Positions 25,485 through 33,755 of a stretch of DNA of 64,000 nt are shown piece after piece. Source of the stretch: Bradyrhizobium sp. BRP22 (GTDB taxonomy: Bacteria; Pseudomonadota; Alphaproteobacteria; Rhizobiales; Xanthobacteraceae); assembly GCF_020194175.1 (NCBI RefSeq), contig NZ_JADYVX010000029.1:42001-106000 (forward strand), given 5' to 3'. The stretch's first letter is position 1; every line of letters begins with the position of its first letter. The notes below the pieces were generated by a model. The model searched no databases. It saw nothing but the letters and a program-made list of their open reading frames with translations, and was not told where the DNA came from. The position numbers and the translations under genes were made by a program.

Positions 25485-25531
25485 ACAAACGCCACCAAGC
25501 AATTTTCATTGCGCTTAGGTGGCGTTTATTT
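25485..25531 (+). terminator. Strong orphan hairpin followed by TTTATTTAT
   Basis: AAACGCCACC (about 25489-25498) pairs with GGTGGCGTTT (about 25519-25528); the inner arms AAGCAAT and ATTGCGCTT extend the stem. TTTATTTAT follows. This looks like a Rho-independent terminator, but the nearest plus-strand gene ends about 370 bases earlier and a repeat lies between, so it may end a small RNA from about 25300-25485. No transcription evidence is available. Confidence 0.45.
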
Positions 25532-25599
25532 ATGGCGAAGCGGTTGCTGATCCCGCACAGGCCTTTCGGCGACAAAGCTACCGCCGCCATCGCGGCTGC

Positions 25600-26065
25600 G
25601 TTGGGTGCGACATAACAACCCGACGGGCAAATCAGGACGAAAGTCTGTCCATCCCTCGCACGAAAAATATTCCGCTTCCGTCGTCGGGCAAATCAGTGAT
25701 TTAACTCCGCGCGTCTCACCCGAATGAGGGGCGGGTCGCGATCGTCACGAACGTTGCGGTGAGATGCGGTGGACGCGGGTGTTGCGACTGACGAGCGCGG
25801 CATCAGCGGACGGCGAAGTCGTGTGGTTCTGGCGCCCCGACGCTGGCGCTAAGTTCGCGGAGATAATCTGCGGGCGACGGTGGCAAGAAAGCCCGGTCAC
25901 CGGGGAGAGCACGAAGGAAACCGTAACACCATCGCGCAGGGAAAGCCGGAGTTGCTTCGGTTGACCTGTGGTCCTACCCCCGTGCTTTTTGTTGCACGGG
26001 GCCCACGGGTGCAACCGGCACCCGGCTTTCCCTGCGCCCTCTGCATGATGAGAGGGCGGAACGAG
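25600..26065. repeat. Large structured Bradyrhizobium-type intergenic repeat (degenerate copy)
   Basis: The stretch contains ACAACCCGACGGGCAAATCA, then CGTCGTCGGGCAAATCAGTG, TGCGGTGGACGCGG, GTGGCAAGAAAGCCCGGTCA and CGCAGGGAAAGCCGGAG, and ends with hairpins CCCGTGC-TTTTTGTT-GCACGGG, GGGTGCA-ACC-GGCACCC and CCCTCTGCATGATGAGAGGG. I recognise this order of blocks from long repeats found many times in Bradyrhizobium genomes. Short open frames across it (both strands) are not genes. Confidence 0.65.
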
Positions 26066-26119
26066 ATGCAAAGCTCGGGCAGCCAATGCCGCGAGACTGC
26101 TGAGTCACATCCGCCACCA

Positions 26120-26490
26120 TACTCGACCGTCATGCCCGCGAAGGCGGGCATCCAGTATCCGGCGGCCTCTCGGCTCAAGCACGACCGTCTCTGGAATACT
26201 GGATCGTCCGCCGGAGCCTGTCATCGGGCGGCGCTTTGCGCCGACCCGGTGGTGGACGATGACAGCGGAGAGTTGTTTGAAATTTGAATCAGAACCAACG
26301 CCCGTCATTGCGAGCGGAGCGAAGCAATCCATGCCTCAACCGTTCGCTCGCATCACAACGACTCTCGTGAACGCTGGGAGAATCGTAAGGTGGGCAAAGC
26401 GAAGCGTGCCCACCATCTACGGTCGGTGCAAGAAAAGGCAGGCACGCACGCTGCACCTCGCCCGTCCTACAGGACTACAGCGCAGCGTCC
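26120..26490. repeat. Cluster of short palindromic repeats
   Basis: At least three repeat types stand in a row: CATGCCCGCGAAGGCGGGCATC with CCAGTATCC / GGAATACTGG arms, CGTCATTGCGAGCGGAGCGAAG, and GGTGGGCAAAGCGAAGCGTGCCCACC. All are common intergenic elements in this group. There is no gene in 25122-26495. Confidence 0.65.
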
Positions 26491-26495
26491 CGCCC

Positions 26496-27038
26496 TCAAT
26501 ACACCAACCCGGTGCCGGGCGGCTTCTCCAGCGCGGCGGCGAGCGAGCGGTATTCCTCGCTGTTGGTGCCGGCGAGCTGGGCGATGCGGTTGAGATGATA
26601 TTGCGCCTGGTCGCGGTTGCCCTGTTCGACCTGCCACAGACCATAATACTGCCAGGTCTTGACGTGGTTCGGATCGGCCTTCAGCGCGCGCTCATACCAA
26701 ACCTGCGACAGCTTGTAGTCGCCGAGCTTGCGATAGGAATAGCCGATCAGGTTGGCGACCGCGGCGGTGTCATCGTGGTGCAGCGCCTTCAACTGCTCGA
26801 TCGCGTTCGCATAGTCGTGGCGATCGTAGATGGTGGCGTAGGCGGCACGATAGCCGTTCTCGAAGGCGGCCTGTTCGATGCTCGGGCGAATCTCCGACTT
26901 CTTCTTCTTGCCCTTGGCCGGCGGCGACGGGGGCGGATCGTTGTCCGGATTGGCGTAGACCGCGGTCACGACGGGCGCTGCCGTGAGCGTCAGCGACAGC
27001 ATGGCGAACATCAACAGCCTGATCACGAATTTCTGCAT
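26496..27038 (-). CDS. Exported TPR-repeat protein
   Basis: This protein of 180 residues has a signal peptide (FVIRLLMFAMLSLTLTAAPVVTAVYA), then a Pro/Lys-rich linker with KGKKKK. Residues about 60-150 form at least two tetratricopeptide repeats (AAVANLIGYSYRKLGDYKLSQVWYERALKADPNHVKTWQYYGLWQ), which bind partner proteins. It is probably periplasmic. No partner is encoded next to it. The ATG at 27038 follows AGGAGAGAGG. Confidence 0.82.
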   Translation of the reverse strand: MQKFVIRLLMFAMLSLTLTAAPVVTAVYANPDNDPPPSPPAKGKKKKSEIRPSIEQAAFENGYRAAYATIYDRHDYANAIEQLKALHHDDTAAVANLIGYSYRKLGDYKLSQVWYERALKADPNHVKTWQYYGLWQVEQGNRDQAQYHLNRIAQLAGTNSEEYRSLAAALEKPPGTGLVY

Positions 27039-27319
27039 GCCTCTCTCCTGATGGTCAGCCCGGCGATCCTATACCGCGGCCCGCTTCCTTGAACACCCGC
27101 TGCTCCGAAACATTCCCGCTTCGGCACGCCATTTTGAAACTCACGCCTCGCTGACGTGGCGCGATCACCGACATGAACAGGATGTCATGCAGATGAACGA
27201 ATTCCGTCCGGACGTTTCAGGATGGGTTCAGCGCCGCCTGGGTAAGGTCACCGTCATTGATCGGCGAGCCCCGGCCAACCGACCGGAGATCTCCGCGATC
27301 CCTGGAAGAGGAGACGACC

Positions 27320-27595
27320 ATGCTCAAGACCATTTCCGCAGCACTGCTTGCTGTATCCGTGATGGCCGCGCCCGCCTTTGCCGGCACCTATGGCAAGACG
27401 ACCCACGCGCCTGCGGTCAGGGCCGAGCTCGCGAAATCGAAGGTGCTGAATGCCAATGCCAGGATGGTGCGCCATCACAACCACCATCGGTACACCCGCC
27501 ATCACCGCCACCACAAGCATATCGGTGTGATCAAGACGCATGTCACGCCAAAGGTGGCGGTGAAGCACATCGTGCGGCCTGGCAAGCGCGGCTGA
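27320..27595 (+). CDS. Small exported histidine-rich protein
   Basis: This protein of 91 residues has a signal peptide (MLKTISAALLAVSVMAAPAFA). The mature part of about 70 residues has a dense histidine cluster, with HHNHHRYTRHHRHHKH near residues 52-67, and ends basic (GKRG). Such clusters can bind nickel, copper or zinc; metal storage in the periplasm is a guess. The ATG at 27320 has an excellent GAAGAGGAG site. A longer in-frame reading from 27257 lacks a ribosome-binding site. Confidence 0.78.
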   Translation: MLKTISAALLAVSVMAAPAFAGTYGKTTHAPAVRAELAKSKVLNANARMVRHHNHHRYTRHHRHHKHIGVIKTHVTPKVAVKHIVRPGKRG

Positions 27596-27793
27596 AGTCG
27601 GTCTTCACGACTGGTCCGTCCGCCGCGGCTCTGATCCACATTGCCCCACCGCGCCGGCGGATATCAGGCCCACCCACGGCCATTGCATCCCCAATGGCCG
27701 TGGGCTGGTGCGTCGGGACGGGGCCCGAAATCCGAATTCCCTTTCGCCGCCGGCCGGTCTAAGAAACCGCCGGGACAGACGGAAGTATTCGAT

Positions 27794-28228
27794 TTGGGGA
27801 TCAAGGTTAGATTTACGGCGATCCTGCTGCTGCCGATCGCGCTCGCGGCCTGCGTGAGCAGCGACGACACCAGGCCGATCAGCTTTACCGATGACCGCGG
27901 CGTCTCCGACCAGCCGTATCCGAAGAATTACCGCACCGAGATCCTGGCCTTTATGCGCACCTACCTCAACGATCCCACCGGCGTGCGGGACGCGGTCATG
28001 GCCGAGCCGGTGCAGCGCACGATCGGCGGGCGACTGCGCTACATCACCTGCGTGCGCTTCAGTGCCCGCGACTCGGACCACGGCTACCGGCCGGCACGGG
28101 AGCGCGCGATCGTTTATGTCGATGGCCGGCTCGACCGCATCATTGAAGATGCCGGCGAGCCTTGCGCCGGCGCGACCTACGCGCCATTTCCAGAGCTGGA
28201 GAAGATGTCGCGCGTCAGCGGCGGTTAG
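27794..28228 (+). CDS. Small lipoprotein
   Basis: This protein has about 144 residues. VRFTAILLLPIALAACVSS is a lipoprotein signal with lipobox LAAC, so the mature protein is anchored from the cysteine at about residue 18. The mature part has two further cysteines (ITCVRF and EPCAGA), which may pair. I do not recognise a named family. No ATG is present near the signal; TTG at 27794 is the best start, so translation may be low. Confidence 0.7.
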   Translation: MGIKVRFTAILLLPIALAACVSSDDTRPISFTDDRGVSDQPYPKNYRTEILAFMRTYLNDPTGVRDAVMAEPVQRTIGGRLRYITCVRFSARDSDHGYRPARERAIVYVDGRLDRIIEDAGEPCAGATYAPFPELEKMSRVSGG

Positions 28229-28485
28229 GTGGCCCGAGAGTTACCGGGATCGGATCACTTTTCGGCGAGGATTGAACCTCGGCTTAGCCAGATCCGACAT
28301 CCGTTCTGGTGGCCGGGCTCCGGGTTAACCGGAGGGAAAATTCTTCCATGCAATGGAACCAACGGCTGTTGTTGCGGCGCTGTCACAGTTACGAACACGT
28401 GATGCTCGGGCGGTGCCTCAAAGCAACCTAATTGAAGTCACGTTGTTTGGATTGATGTCGCGACGTGAGTAAACGGGGAACTACG

Positions 28486-29199
28486 ATGAAGAAGACTTTG
28501 CTTGGCGCAGTCGCCCTGGCCGCATTCGCCGGCCCGGCTTTCGCGGCTGACATGCCGGCACGGCCCTATACCAAGGCGCCACCCTACACGGCGCCTGCAT
28601 TGGTTTACAATTGGACGGGTTTCTATGTCGGCGGCCACATCGGTGGCGGCTTCACCGACGGCACCAACCTGCTCGGCAGCGACGCCCGCTTCCTCGGCGG
28701 TGTGCAGGGCGGTTTCGACTATCAGTTCGCGCCGAATTGGGTGGTCGGTGTCGAGGCGCAATACAGCTGGCTGACCGGCAGCAGCAATAACGGCGTTGTG
28801 TTCCCGGCTGGAACTGTGGTGACGGGAAATACGGACCAGCTCGGTTCGGTGACCGGCCGGGTCGGCTACACCTGGGGTCCGGCGCTGCTCTACGCCAAGG
28901 GCGGTTACGCGTGGCGCGACAACAGCAATGTCGGCGTCTCCTTCGCCGGCGTGCCGCAGCCTTTCACCACCGACGGCAACCGCAAGGATGGCTACACCGT
29001 TGGCGCGGGTCTCGAATACATGTTCGCGCCGAACTGGTCGGCCAAGGCCGAGTATCAGTATTACAATTTCGGCCACACGACCTTCACCTCCGGCCCGGCC
29101 GAGATCGTCGGCTCCCGCTTCCGGGACGACGAGCATACAGTCAAGGTCGGCGTGAACTATCGCTTCGGCTGGGGCGGCCCGGTCGCTTCCAAATACTGA
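28486..29199 (+). CDS. Outer-membrane beta-barrel protein (Omp25/RopB-like)
   Basis: This protein of 237 residues has a signal peptide ending AGPAFAAD. The mature N-terminus (MPARPYTKAPPYTAPALVYNWTGFYVGGHIGGGFTD) is the classic start of the rhizobial Omp25/RopB family, and alternating aromatic strands continue to the terminal phenylalanine-rich NYRFGWG. It is an eight-stranded outer-membrane barrel with a structural or surface role. The ATG at 28486 follows GGGGAA. A Rho-independent terminator follows directly. Confidence 0.9.
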   Translation: MKKTLLGAVALAAFAGPAFAADMPARPYTKAPPYTAPALVYNWTGFYVGGHIGGGFTDGTNLLGSDARFLGGVQGGFDYQFAPNWVVGVEAQYSWLTGSSNNGVVFPAGTVVTGNTDQLGSVTGRVGYTWGPALLYAKGGYAWRDNSNVGVSFAGVPQPFTTDGNRKDGYTVGAGLEYMFAPNWSAKAEYQYYNFGHTTFTSGPAEIVGSRFRDDEHTVKVGVNYRFGWGGPVASKY

Positions 29200-29221
29200 T
29201 TGGCGGAATGTCCGCTAAGCC

Positions 29222-29248
29222 AAGGGCCGGCCTCCGCCGGCCCTTTTT
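29222..29248 (+). terminator. Rho-independent terminator of the outer-membrane protein gene
   Basis: AAGGGCCGGC and GCCGGCCCTT pair perfectly (10 bp) around CTCC, and the stem runs into TTTTT. It begins 22 bases after the stop codon. Confidence 0.9.
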
Positions 29249-29353
29249 GCTGTCGGGTTACCGGCAGCTGCACAAAATAATTTTTGCAGTGCACGGAACT
29301 TTCACCGTTGATGGTCTATTATGCCGCCCGCCGGGCCAGGTGGACAAACGAAC

Positions 29354-29593
29354 ATGCGTGCTTTTGCGTTAGGGTTGATTTTCTCTGCGGCGATATCGCC
29401 ATGCCTTGCCCAGGCCGTGCTGAAATCCGAACCGCTGATTCTGGCGCCTTACGAAGTGGCCTTTGTTCGGGACCCGGCCTGCGGAGTCGGCAAGGTGCTC
29501 AAGGTCACAGGCGCGATCAGGGGATTGCACCGGCGCAAGATGTGCGTGACGCTGGCTTCGGAGCAGGCCTCACTGGTGAGCGCGACGCCGTAA
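29354..29593 (+). CDS. Small exported protein (79 aa)
   Basis: MRAFALGLIFSAAISPCLAQ is a signal peptide; the mature part of about 60 residues has LILAPYEVAFVRDPACGVGKVLKVTGAIRGLHRRKMCV with a cysteine pair (ACGVG and KMCV). The pattern resembles a small family of uncharacterised Bradyrhizobium exported proteins. Its last 24 bases overlap the end of the convergent gene at 29570. Confidence 0.7.
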   Translation: MRAFALGLIFSAAISPCLAQAVLKSEPLILAPYEVAFVRDPACGVGKVLKVTGAIRGLHRRKMCVTLASEQASLVSATP

Positions 29594-29875
29594 GGCTTCC
29601 TGGGGCTCAGGCAGCTCCTCAGGGGGCGAGAGCTGGGGCTCGATCCGCGCTTCGCGTTCGGCATCGGCCTTGTTCTTGGCGGGGTCCTCGTTCGGCTCCG
29701 CCTGGCACGGCCTGATCTCGTAATCATTGTCCAGGACCGGCCGCGGGGCGACTTTGTCCTCGTCGGTCGCCACGTCGACGACCAGGCCGCTCTTCCGGGC
29801 GACCTTCCAGACGTCCGCCTCGGTCGGATAGGCCTTGCTCAGCTTCGCTTCCTTGGAAAACAGCGCGTAGGGCAT
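29570..29875 (-). CDS. Conserved hypothetical protein (101 aa)
   Basis: The protein starts MPYALFSKEAKLSKAYPTEADVWKVARKSGLVVDV, an orderly alpha-beta opening, followed by an acidic, proline-rich tail (QLSPPEELPEPQEALRRR). There is no signal peptide. I recognise the opening as typical of small Bradyrhizobium proteins of unknown role. Start ATG 29875; a few in-frame codons upstream are possible. It ends inside the convergent gene at 29354. Confidence 0.65.
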   Translation of the reverse strand: MPYALFSKEAKLSKAYPTEADVWKVARKSGLVVDVATDEDKVAPRPVLDNDYEIRPCQAEPNEDPAKNKADAEREARIEPQLSPPEELPEPQEALRRRAHQ

Positions 29876-30054
29876 CCGTAGCTCTTGGCTCCGCAAAGGC
29901 AGTCAACGCCAACCTACCTTCCAGGTTTCCGCATTGCGGACCGCACAGTGGTTCACGCCCCGGTGAGGGCGGCCGCCAGCCCGCCGTTGAGTCCCTAACA
30001 AGGGGTGAATCCCGCAAAAAAGAATCCCCGAGACTCCGGCGCTAGAATCGCCCG

Positions 30055-30174
30055 ATGGTCCAGGCCATGACAACGGTCTTGCACACATCCAGCGAACGCG
30101 TGCATGTCGCCCTCACGGTGGCGCTGTTGGTTGCCTCCGTCGCCAACATGTTGCTGGTATGGGCTTGGCTCTGA
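30055..30174 (+). CDS. Possible very small membrane protein (39 aa)
   Basis: The frame encodes MVQAMTTVLHTSSERVHVA followed by one hydrophobic helix (LTVALLVASVANMLLVWAWL) and a stop. A single-helix protein fits, but there is no strong ribosome-binding site before the ATG. The remainder of the 29876-30206 gap shows nothing else. Confidence 0.35.
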   Translation: MVQAMTTVLHTSSERVHVALTVALLVASVANMLLVWAWL

Positions 30175-30206
30175 CGCCAACTGCGAGGATAGTCTGCGGT
30201 ATTATG

Positions 30207-30635
30207 TTATTCGGCGGGGCGAGGCGGCTCGGTGCTCTCGTTCAGGGTGGCGCGGACCTTGGCCATGGTCGCCCGGCAATATTCCTCGCGCTCCCGCGTG
30301 AACCGCTCCTGGTGCGCGCGGAAGCTTGCCACCCGGGCACGGATTTCGGACTGGAAATCGTCCGGGAGGTCGAGACCCGCCACGTGAAGCGGCTTTGCCT
30401 GCGACGGCGTGGTCAGAGGGGGCGTGGTCTCAGGGAGTGTGGGCGGGAGGACGGCGACCGGGACCGGCTCCGCCAGCACGGCTTCGACATTGACCACCGT
30501 GGTGGTCATGGTCGCGCGCACGGTTGTCTCAGTGGCCGGCGTTAGAAGTCCGGCGTCGGGCTTCTTGCCCGTCACCGATTGCACGAACGCCATTGTCTGA
30601 GCGATCAGGAGATCGCGTTCTTTCATCCACTTCAT
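30207..30635 (-). CDS. Conserved hypothetical protein (142 aa)
   Basis: The protein has a helical start (MKWMKERDLLIAQTMAFVQSVTGKKP), a Pro/Thr-rich middle of about 55 residues and a helical, charged C-terminus (DFQSEIRARVASFRAHQERFTREREEYCRATMAKVRATL) that could form a coiled coil. There is no signal peptide or known motif. The ATG at 30635 is followed directly by helix-forming residues, supporting the start. Function unknown. Confidence 0.65.
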   Translation of the reverse strand: MKWMKERDLLIAQTMAFVQSVTGKKPDAGLLTPATETTVRATMTTTVVNVEAVLAEPVPVAVLPPTLPETTPPLTTPSQAKPLHVAGLDLPDDFQSEIRARVASFRAHQERFTREREEYCRATMAKVRATLNESTEPPRPAE

Positions 30636-30789
30636 GGCACACCTCGGCCTTGATCAACTCCAGCAAAGGTTGTCCGCGGAATCAAGCATCCCAGGTTACG
30701 GCAGTCCCAATTTCCGCTGAGGTGACAAATGGGTAACACCAGGTCAATCGGAAAAGACCGTTTACCATAACGGGGCAACAACGCCGCCC

Positions 30790-32658
30790 TCACGGCCGCA
30801 GTGGAGACGGCAGCAATTCCCTGCCGATCGCTCTGATCAGATACTTCGAGCCGGCATCGGAGAGATGCACGGTATCGGTGATCAGGACCTGGTTGGGGTC
30901 CGTCCCGAGCCCGGTCAGACAACCGGCGGCGCTGCACAGCGTATGCCAGGCGGAGATGTATTCGACCCCTTCGGCTTTGCTGAAGGCTTCCATGCGCTGA
31001 TCGTTGTCGATGCCCGACACGCCGACCGCGATCCGCTCCGGGATCTCGTGCCAGAATCGGTAGTGATTGACGAGCGTATGGGGAAGCGTCCGCTTCCAGA
31101 CCGGGAGTGGACCCAGGATGACGATGCGCCCAACCTTGCTGGCGCGCAGCCGCGCGATCGTCTCGCGCAGTTTGCCGAGATCGTTGTTCGTGCCCCACAT
31201 GGCATGAAGCAATACGACGTCCGGCTGCGCGGATTGCAGGAAGCCGAAGGCGAGGCGATGGACTTCGTCGCAGCGCGCGTTCGCGCCCGAGTCCAGGATC
31301 GGGGCGCAGCCCGCTGCGCTGAACCTCGCCAGGCGGAATGATCCGCGCGCGGCCTCTGCTTCCTTCAGGCCCGGATAGAGCGCGGCTGCAGTGGAGTCGC
31401 CCCACAAAAATACGAGCGGCTGCGCGCCTTGCTCGATGCAGCCGGCGTTGAATTCGGCGCCCGGCGCTTCGAGGAAGCACTTGTCGCCGAATCCCGCATT
31501 GTCCTTTGCCTGGATCCGCGCAATCGCCTGCACCTCCGCAGGATAACGAAAATCGAATCCGGCGGCAGCAATGGTCGCGATACCGGCAACACCCACCAGC
31601 GCGAGACCGAGCGCGAGTCTCTTCACCGCCTCGTGGTAGTCGCGAAGCGGAATTTCGACAAAGCGCAATGTCAGCCAGGAAAGAATCACTGACACAGCCA
31701 CCGCCGCCCAGATCTCCATGACGTTCGGTACGCCGTTGCGGAGAATGCCGAGATAGGACAGGACCGGCCAATGCCAGAGATAGAGCGGGTAGCTGATCAG
31801 GCCGATCCACACCATCGGGCGGGTCGACAGCAGCATCTTGTTCACCGCCGAATTTGGCGTGGCGATCAGCAGTACCGCGCCCAGCACCGGCAGCAGCGCG
31901 TAGAGACCCGGGAATGCGCTGGTGCGATCCAACAGCAGCGCCGGGCCAAGGATCGCGATGAGCCCGAACAGAGCAAGATATTCGCCGAACGGCTTGTCCC
32001 AGCTATCGCCCTTCCGCGCGAGCGCTTGGTGGGCAAGAAGTCCGCCTGCGAGCAACTCCCAGGCGCGCGTGAGCGGTGAGTAGAACGCGAAGGTCTCGTA
32101 GCCGAAGAAGATGCTCAAGCTGAAGGCGAACGAGAGCAGCGCGATGATCGCGATCCATCCGCCGCGTTTTGCAGTTACGGAGAGCAGGAGGATCGCCGGC
32201 GGCCAGAAGATATAGAACTGCTCTTCGACGCCCAGCGACCATAGATGCAGCAGCGGATTGTCCGCGGCGGCGGGCGCGAAATATCCGGTTTGCCCGAGCT
32301 GGAACAGATTGGCGGCGAAGGCGACGCCAGCGGCGATGTTCTCGCCGAGCAGGACGAATTGATCGGGCAGCAGCGCGAACCATCCGACCAGATAAGTCGC
32401 GGTGAGCACGACGATGAGGGCTGGAAAGATCCGGCGAATGCGCCGCGCATAGAAATCGCCGAACGAAAAGCTGCCGGCATCGATCCTCGTCAGGATGATC
32501 TTCGTGATCAGGAAGCCGGAGATGACGAAGAAGACGTCGACACCGATGAAGCCGCCCGGCACCAGCCAGGGCTGTGCGTGATAGGCGACGACCAGCAGGA
32601 TAGAGATTGCCCTCAGCCCGTCTATATCGGGCCGGTAGGGAGTTTCGTGATGCACCAT
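30790..32658 (-). CDS. Membrane acyltransferase with C-terminal SGNH domain (AT3, OatA-like)
   Basis: This protein has about 622 residues. The N-terminal acyltransferase-3 domain has YRPDIDGLRAISILLVVAYHA at the start and about ten membrane helices with GVDVFFVISGFLIT and LWSLGVEEQFYIFWP. The periplasmic SGNH domain has LWGDSTAAALYP with the nucleophile near residue 420 and DTVHLSDAGS near 596 with the Asp-His pair. Such proteins O-acetylate exopolysaccharide, O-antigen or peptidoglycan. No glycan cluster adjoins, so the target is unknown. The ATG at 32658 opens the conserved domain directly. Confidence 0.92.
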   Translation of the reverse strand: MVHHETPYRPDIDGLRAISILLVVAYHAQPWLVPGGFIGVDVFFVISGFLITKIILTRIDAGSFSFGDFYARRIRRIFPALIVVLTATYLVGWFALLPDQFVLLGENIAAGVAFAANLFQLGQTGYFAPAAADNPLLHLWSLGVEEQFYIFWPPAILLLSVTAKRGGWIAIIALLSFAFSLSIFFGYETFAFYSPLTRAWELLAGGLLAHQALARKGDSWDKPFGEYLALFGLIAILGPALLLDRTSAFPGLYALLPVLGAVLLIATPNSAVNKMLLSTRPMVWIGLISYPLYLWHWPVLSYLGILRNGVPNVMEIWAAVAVSVILSWLTLRFVEIPLRDYHEAVKRLALGLALVGVAGIATIAAAGFDFRYPAEVQAIARIQAKDNAGFGDKCFLEAPGAEFNAGCIEQGAQPLVFLWGDSTAAALYPGLKEAEAARGSFRLARFSAAGCAPILDSGANARCDEVHRLAFGFLQSAQPDVVLLHAMWGTNNDLGKLRETIARLRASKVGRIVILGPLPVWKRTLPHTLVNHYRFWHEIPERIAVGVSGIDNDQRMEAFSKAEGVEYISAWHTLCSAAGCLTGLGTDPNQVLITDTVHLSDAGSKYLIRAIGRELLPSPLRP

Positions 32659-32768
32659 TGTGCGGATGGTGTACCCGGTCCACGGCGACGCCGCCAGAGT
32701 GCGGAGAGGGGTCGCCGCATCGCCCATCAAAGCCTTGTGGGCCGCTCACCAAGCTTTGTACCTGCTGC

Positions 32769-32972
32769 CTAGCGTTGGTGGGAAGTGGTGTTCGGAATGA
32801 AGGGCGGGCCAACCATGCGAACGGACGTCTGGTCGGCAAGATAGATCGGCTTCTTCCCGGAGGCCGGCGCGGATGGCGGCGGCAGCAACGACACGCCACT
32901 CGCAACCACGGCGCTGACGAGCGCGACGGTGGCGAGCAGGATCATGTTGCGGTTTTCTTCCCGGATTTTCAT
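32769..32972 (-). CDS. Small single-pass or exported protein (67 aa)
   Basis: MKIREENRNMILLATVALVSAVVASGVSLLPPPSAP is a charged start with one hydrophobic segment, then about 35 polar residues (GKKPIYLADQTSVRMVGPPFIP). This could be a membrane anchor or an uncleaved signal. It lies 110 bases upstream of the acyltransferase on the same strand. Function unknown. Confidence 0.6.
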   Translation of the reverse strand: MKIREENRNMILLATVALVSAVVASGVSLLPPPSAPASGKKPIYLADQTSVRMVGPPFIPNTTSHQR

Positions 32973-33037
32973 GCGCTGGAAACGGGAAGATGGACTGATT
33001 GGTTCCGAGAAGGCGGGTTTGCGGCCGGACTACCGAT

Positions 33038-33214
33038 TCAGCGTGCAGCCGCTTCGGCCATCCGTTCCGCCGCCTTCGTCTCGATCAGGTCGGCATATCG
33101 GCCATACTCTTCAGCCATTTCGAGCAGTTTTTCGCGAACGTCGGCATCAACGACCTGATAGGCCAGCCGCCTGGCTTGTTCGGACTGAAAACGGTAGTGC
33201 TGTGTGTCGGACAT
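33038..33214 (-). CDS. Small helical protein (58 aa)
   Basis: MSDTQHYRFQSEQARRLAYQ and LLEMAEEYGRYADLIETKAAER give one long amphipathic helical run. Very similar small proteins are common in Bradyrhizobium; the role is unknown. Start ATG 33214. A degenerate palindromic repeat fragment lies just upstream at 33261. Confidence 0.72.
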   Translation of the reverse strand: MSDTQHYRFQSEQARRLAYQVVDADVREKLLEMAEEYGRYADLIETKAAERMAEAAAR

Positions 33215-33260
33215 GTGGCACCTCGAACTTAAGTCAAGTTCGATCCACAAAGGTTCACCA

Positions 33261-33298
33261 GAGCGTTTTCGAGCGAATTGGAAGACGCGTCAAACAGA
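33261..33298. repeat. Shortened copy of the AGCGTTTTCGAGCGAA repeat
   Basis: CAGAGCGTTTTCGAGCGAAT is followed by a truncated second arm GACGCGTCAAA. The centre present in the copy at 3270-3320 is missing. Confidence 0.65.
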
Positions 33299-33302
33299 AG
33301 GG

Positions 33303-33455
33303 CTAGGTGGTCGCGGGCTTCCTCTCCTGGCGAACCTCGACGTCGAACCAGCCCATCTCCTTGAGCTCGTGCGCCTTCTTCAGCGCGGCATCCTCGCTCT
33401 CGCGCTTCAGGATGATCTGCCCGGTGCCATCGCGGGCGTAGATGAAATAAGTCAT
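33303..33455 (-). CDS. Small conserved protein (50 aa)
   Basis: The protein reads MTYFIYARDGTGQIILKRESEDAALKKAHELKEMGWFDVEVRQER. The strand-helix-strand pattern and the charged end are typical of a widespread small rhizobial family with no known function. The ATG at 33455 is the natural start; upstream codons add a poor sequence. Confidence 0.75.
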   Translation of the reverse strand: MTYFIYARDGTGQIILKRESEDAALKKAHELKEMGWFDVEVRQERKPATT

Positions 33456-33558
33456 TCTCAAAAATCCCGTTCGGCTGAAATACGCGCGCAGTCCGGCTGC
33501 GACAACAGAAATGATTTGAAACGATCTTGCCGCAAAACACGGCACTTTGATGGGCGGA

Positions 33559-33633
33559 TGGTGCCGGCTGAGGGGATTGAACCCCCGACCTTCGGTTTAC
33601 AAAACCGCTGCTCTACCGCTGAGCTAAGCCGGC
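33559..33633 (-). tRNA. tRNA-Thr (anticodon TGT)
   Basis: The minus strand folds as a complete cloverleaf: acceptor GCCGGCT / AGCCGGC, D-arm TAGCTCAGCGGTAGAGCA, anticodon loop TTTGTAA with TGT in the middle, T-arm GTCGGGGGTTCAATCCCC, and an encoded CCA. It is 75 bases with CCA. It reads ACA and other ACN codons. Confidence 0.95.
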
Positions 33634-33755
33634 GATTGCGGCCGCTCGCATATCAGACTTGCGGGCTCAGGGCCAGAACCTGTCGGAAGGCTCAAGGGAG
33701 ATCGGGAACGAAAAGGCGGCCCATAGGCCGCCTTTTCCCCAACTCGTCGATTGCG

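Noticed and set aside
25740..26290. Short open frames in the repeat-rich region
   Set aside because: They translate repeat DNA in both directions and have no ribosome-binding sites.
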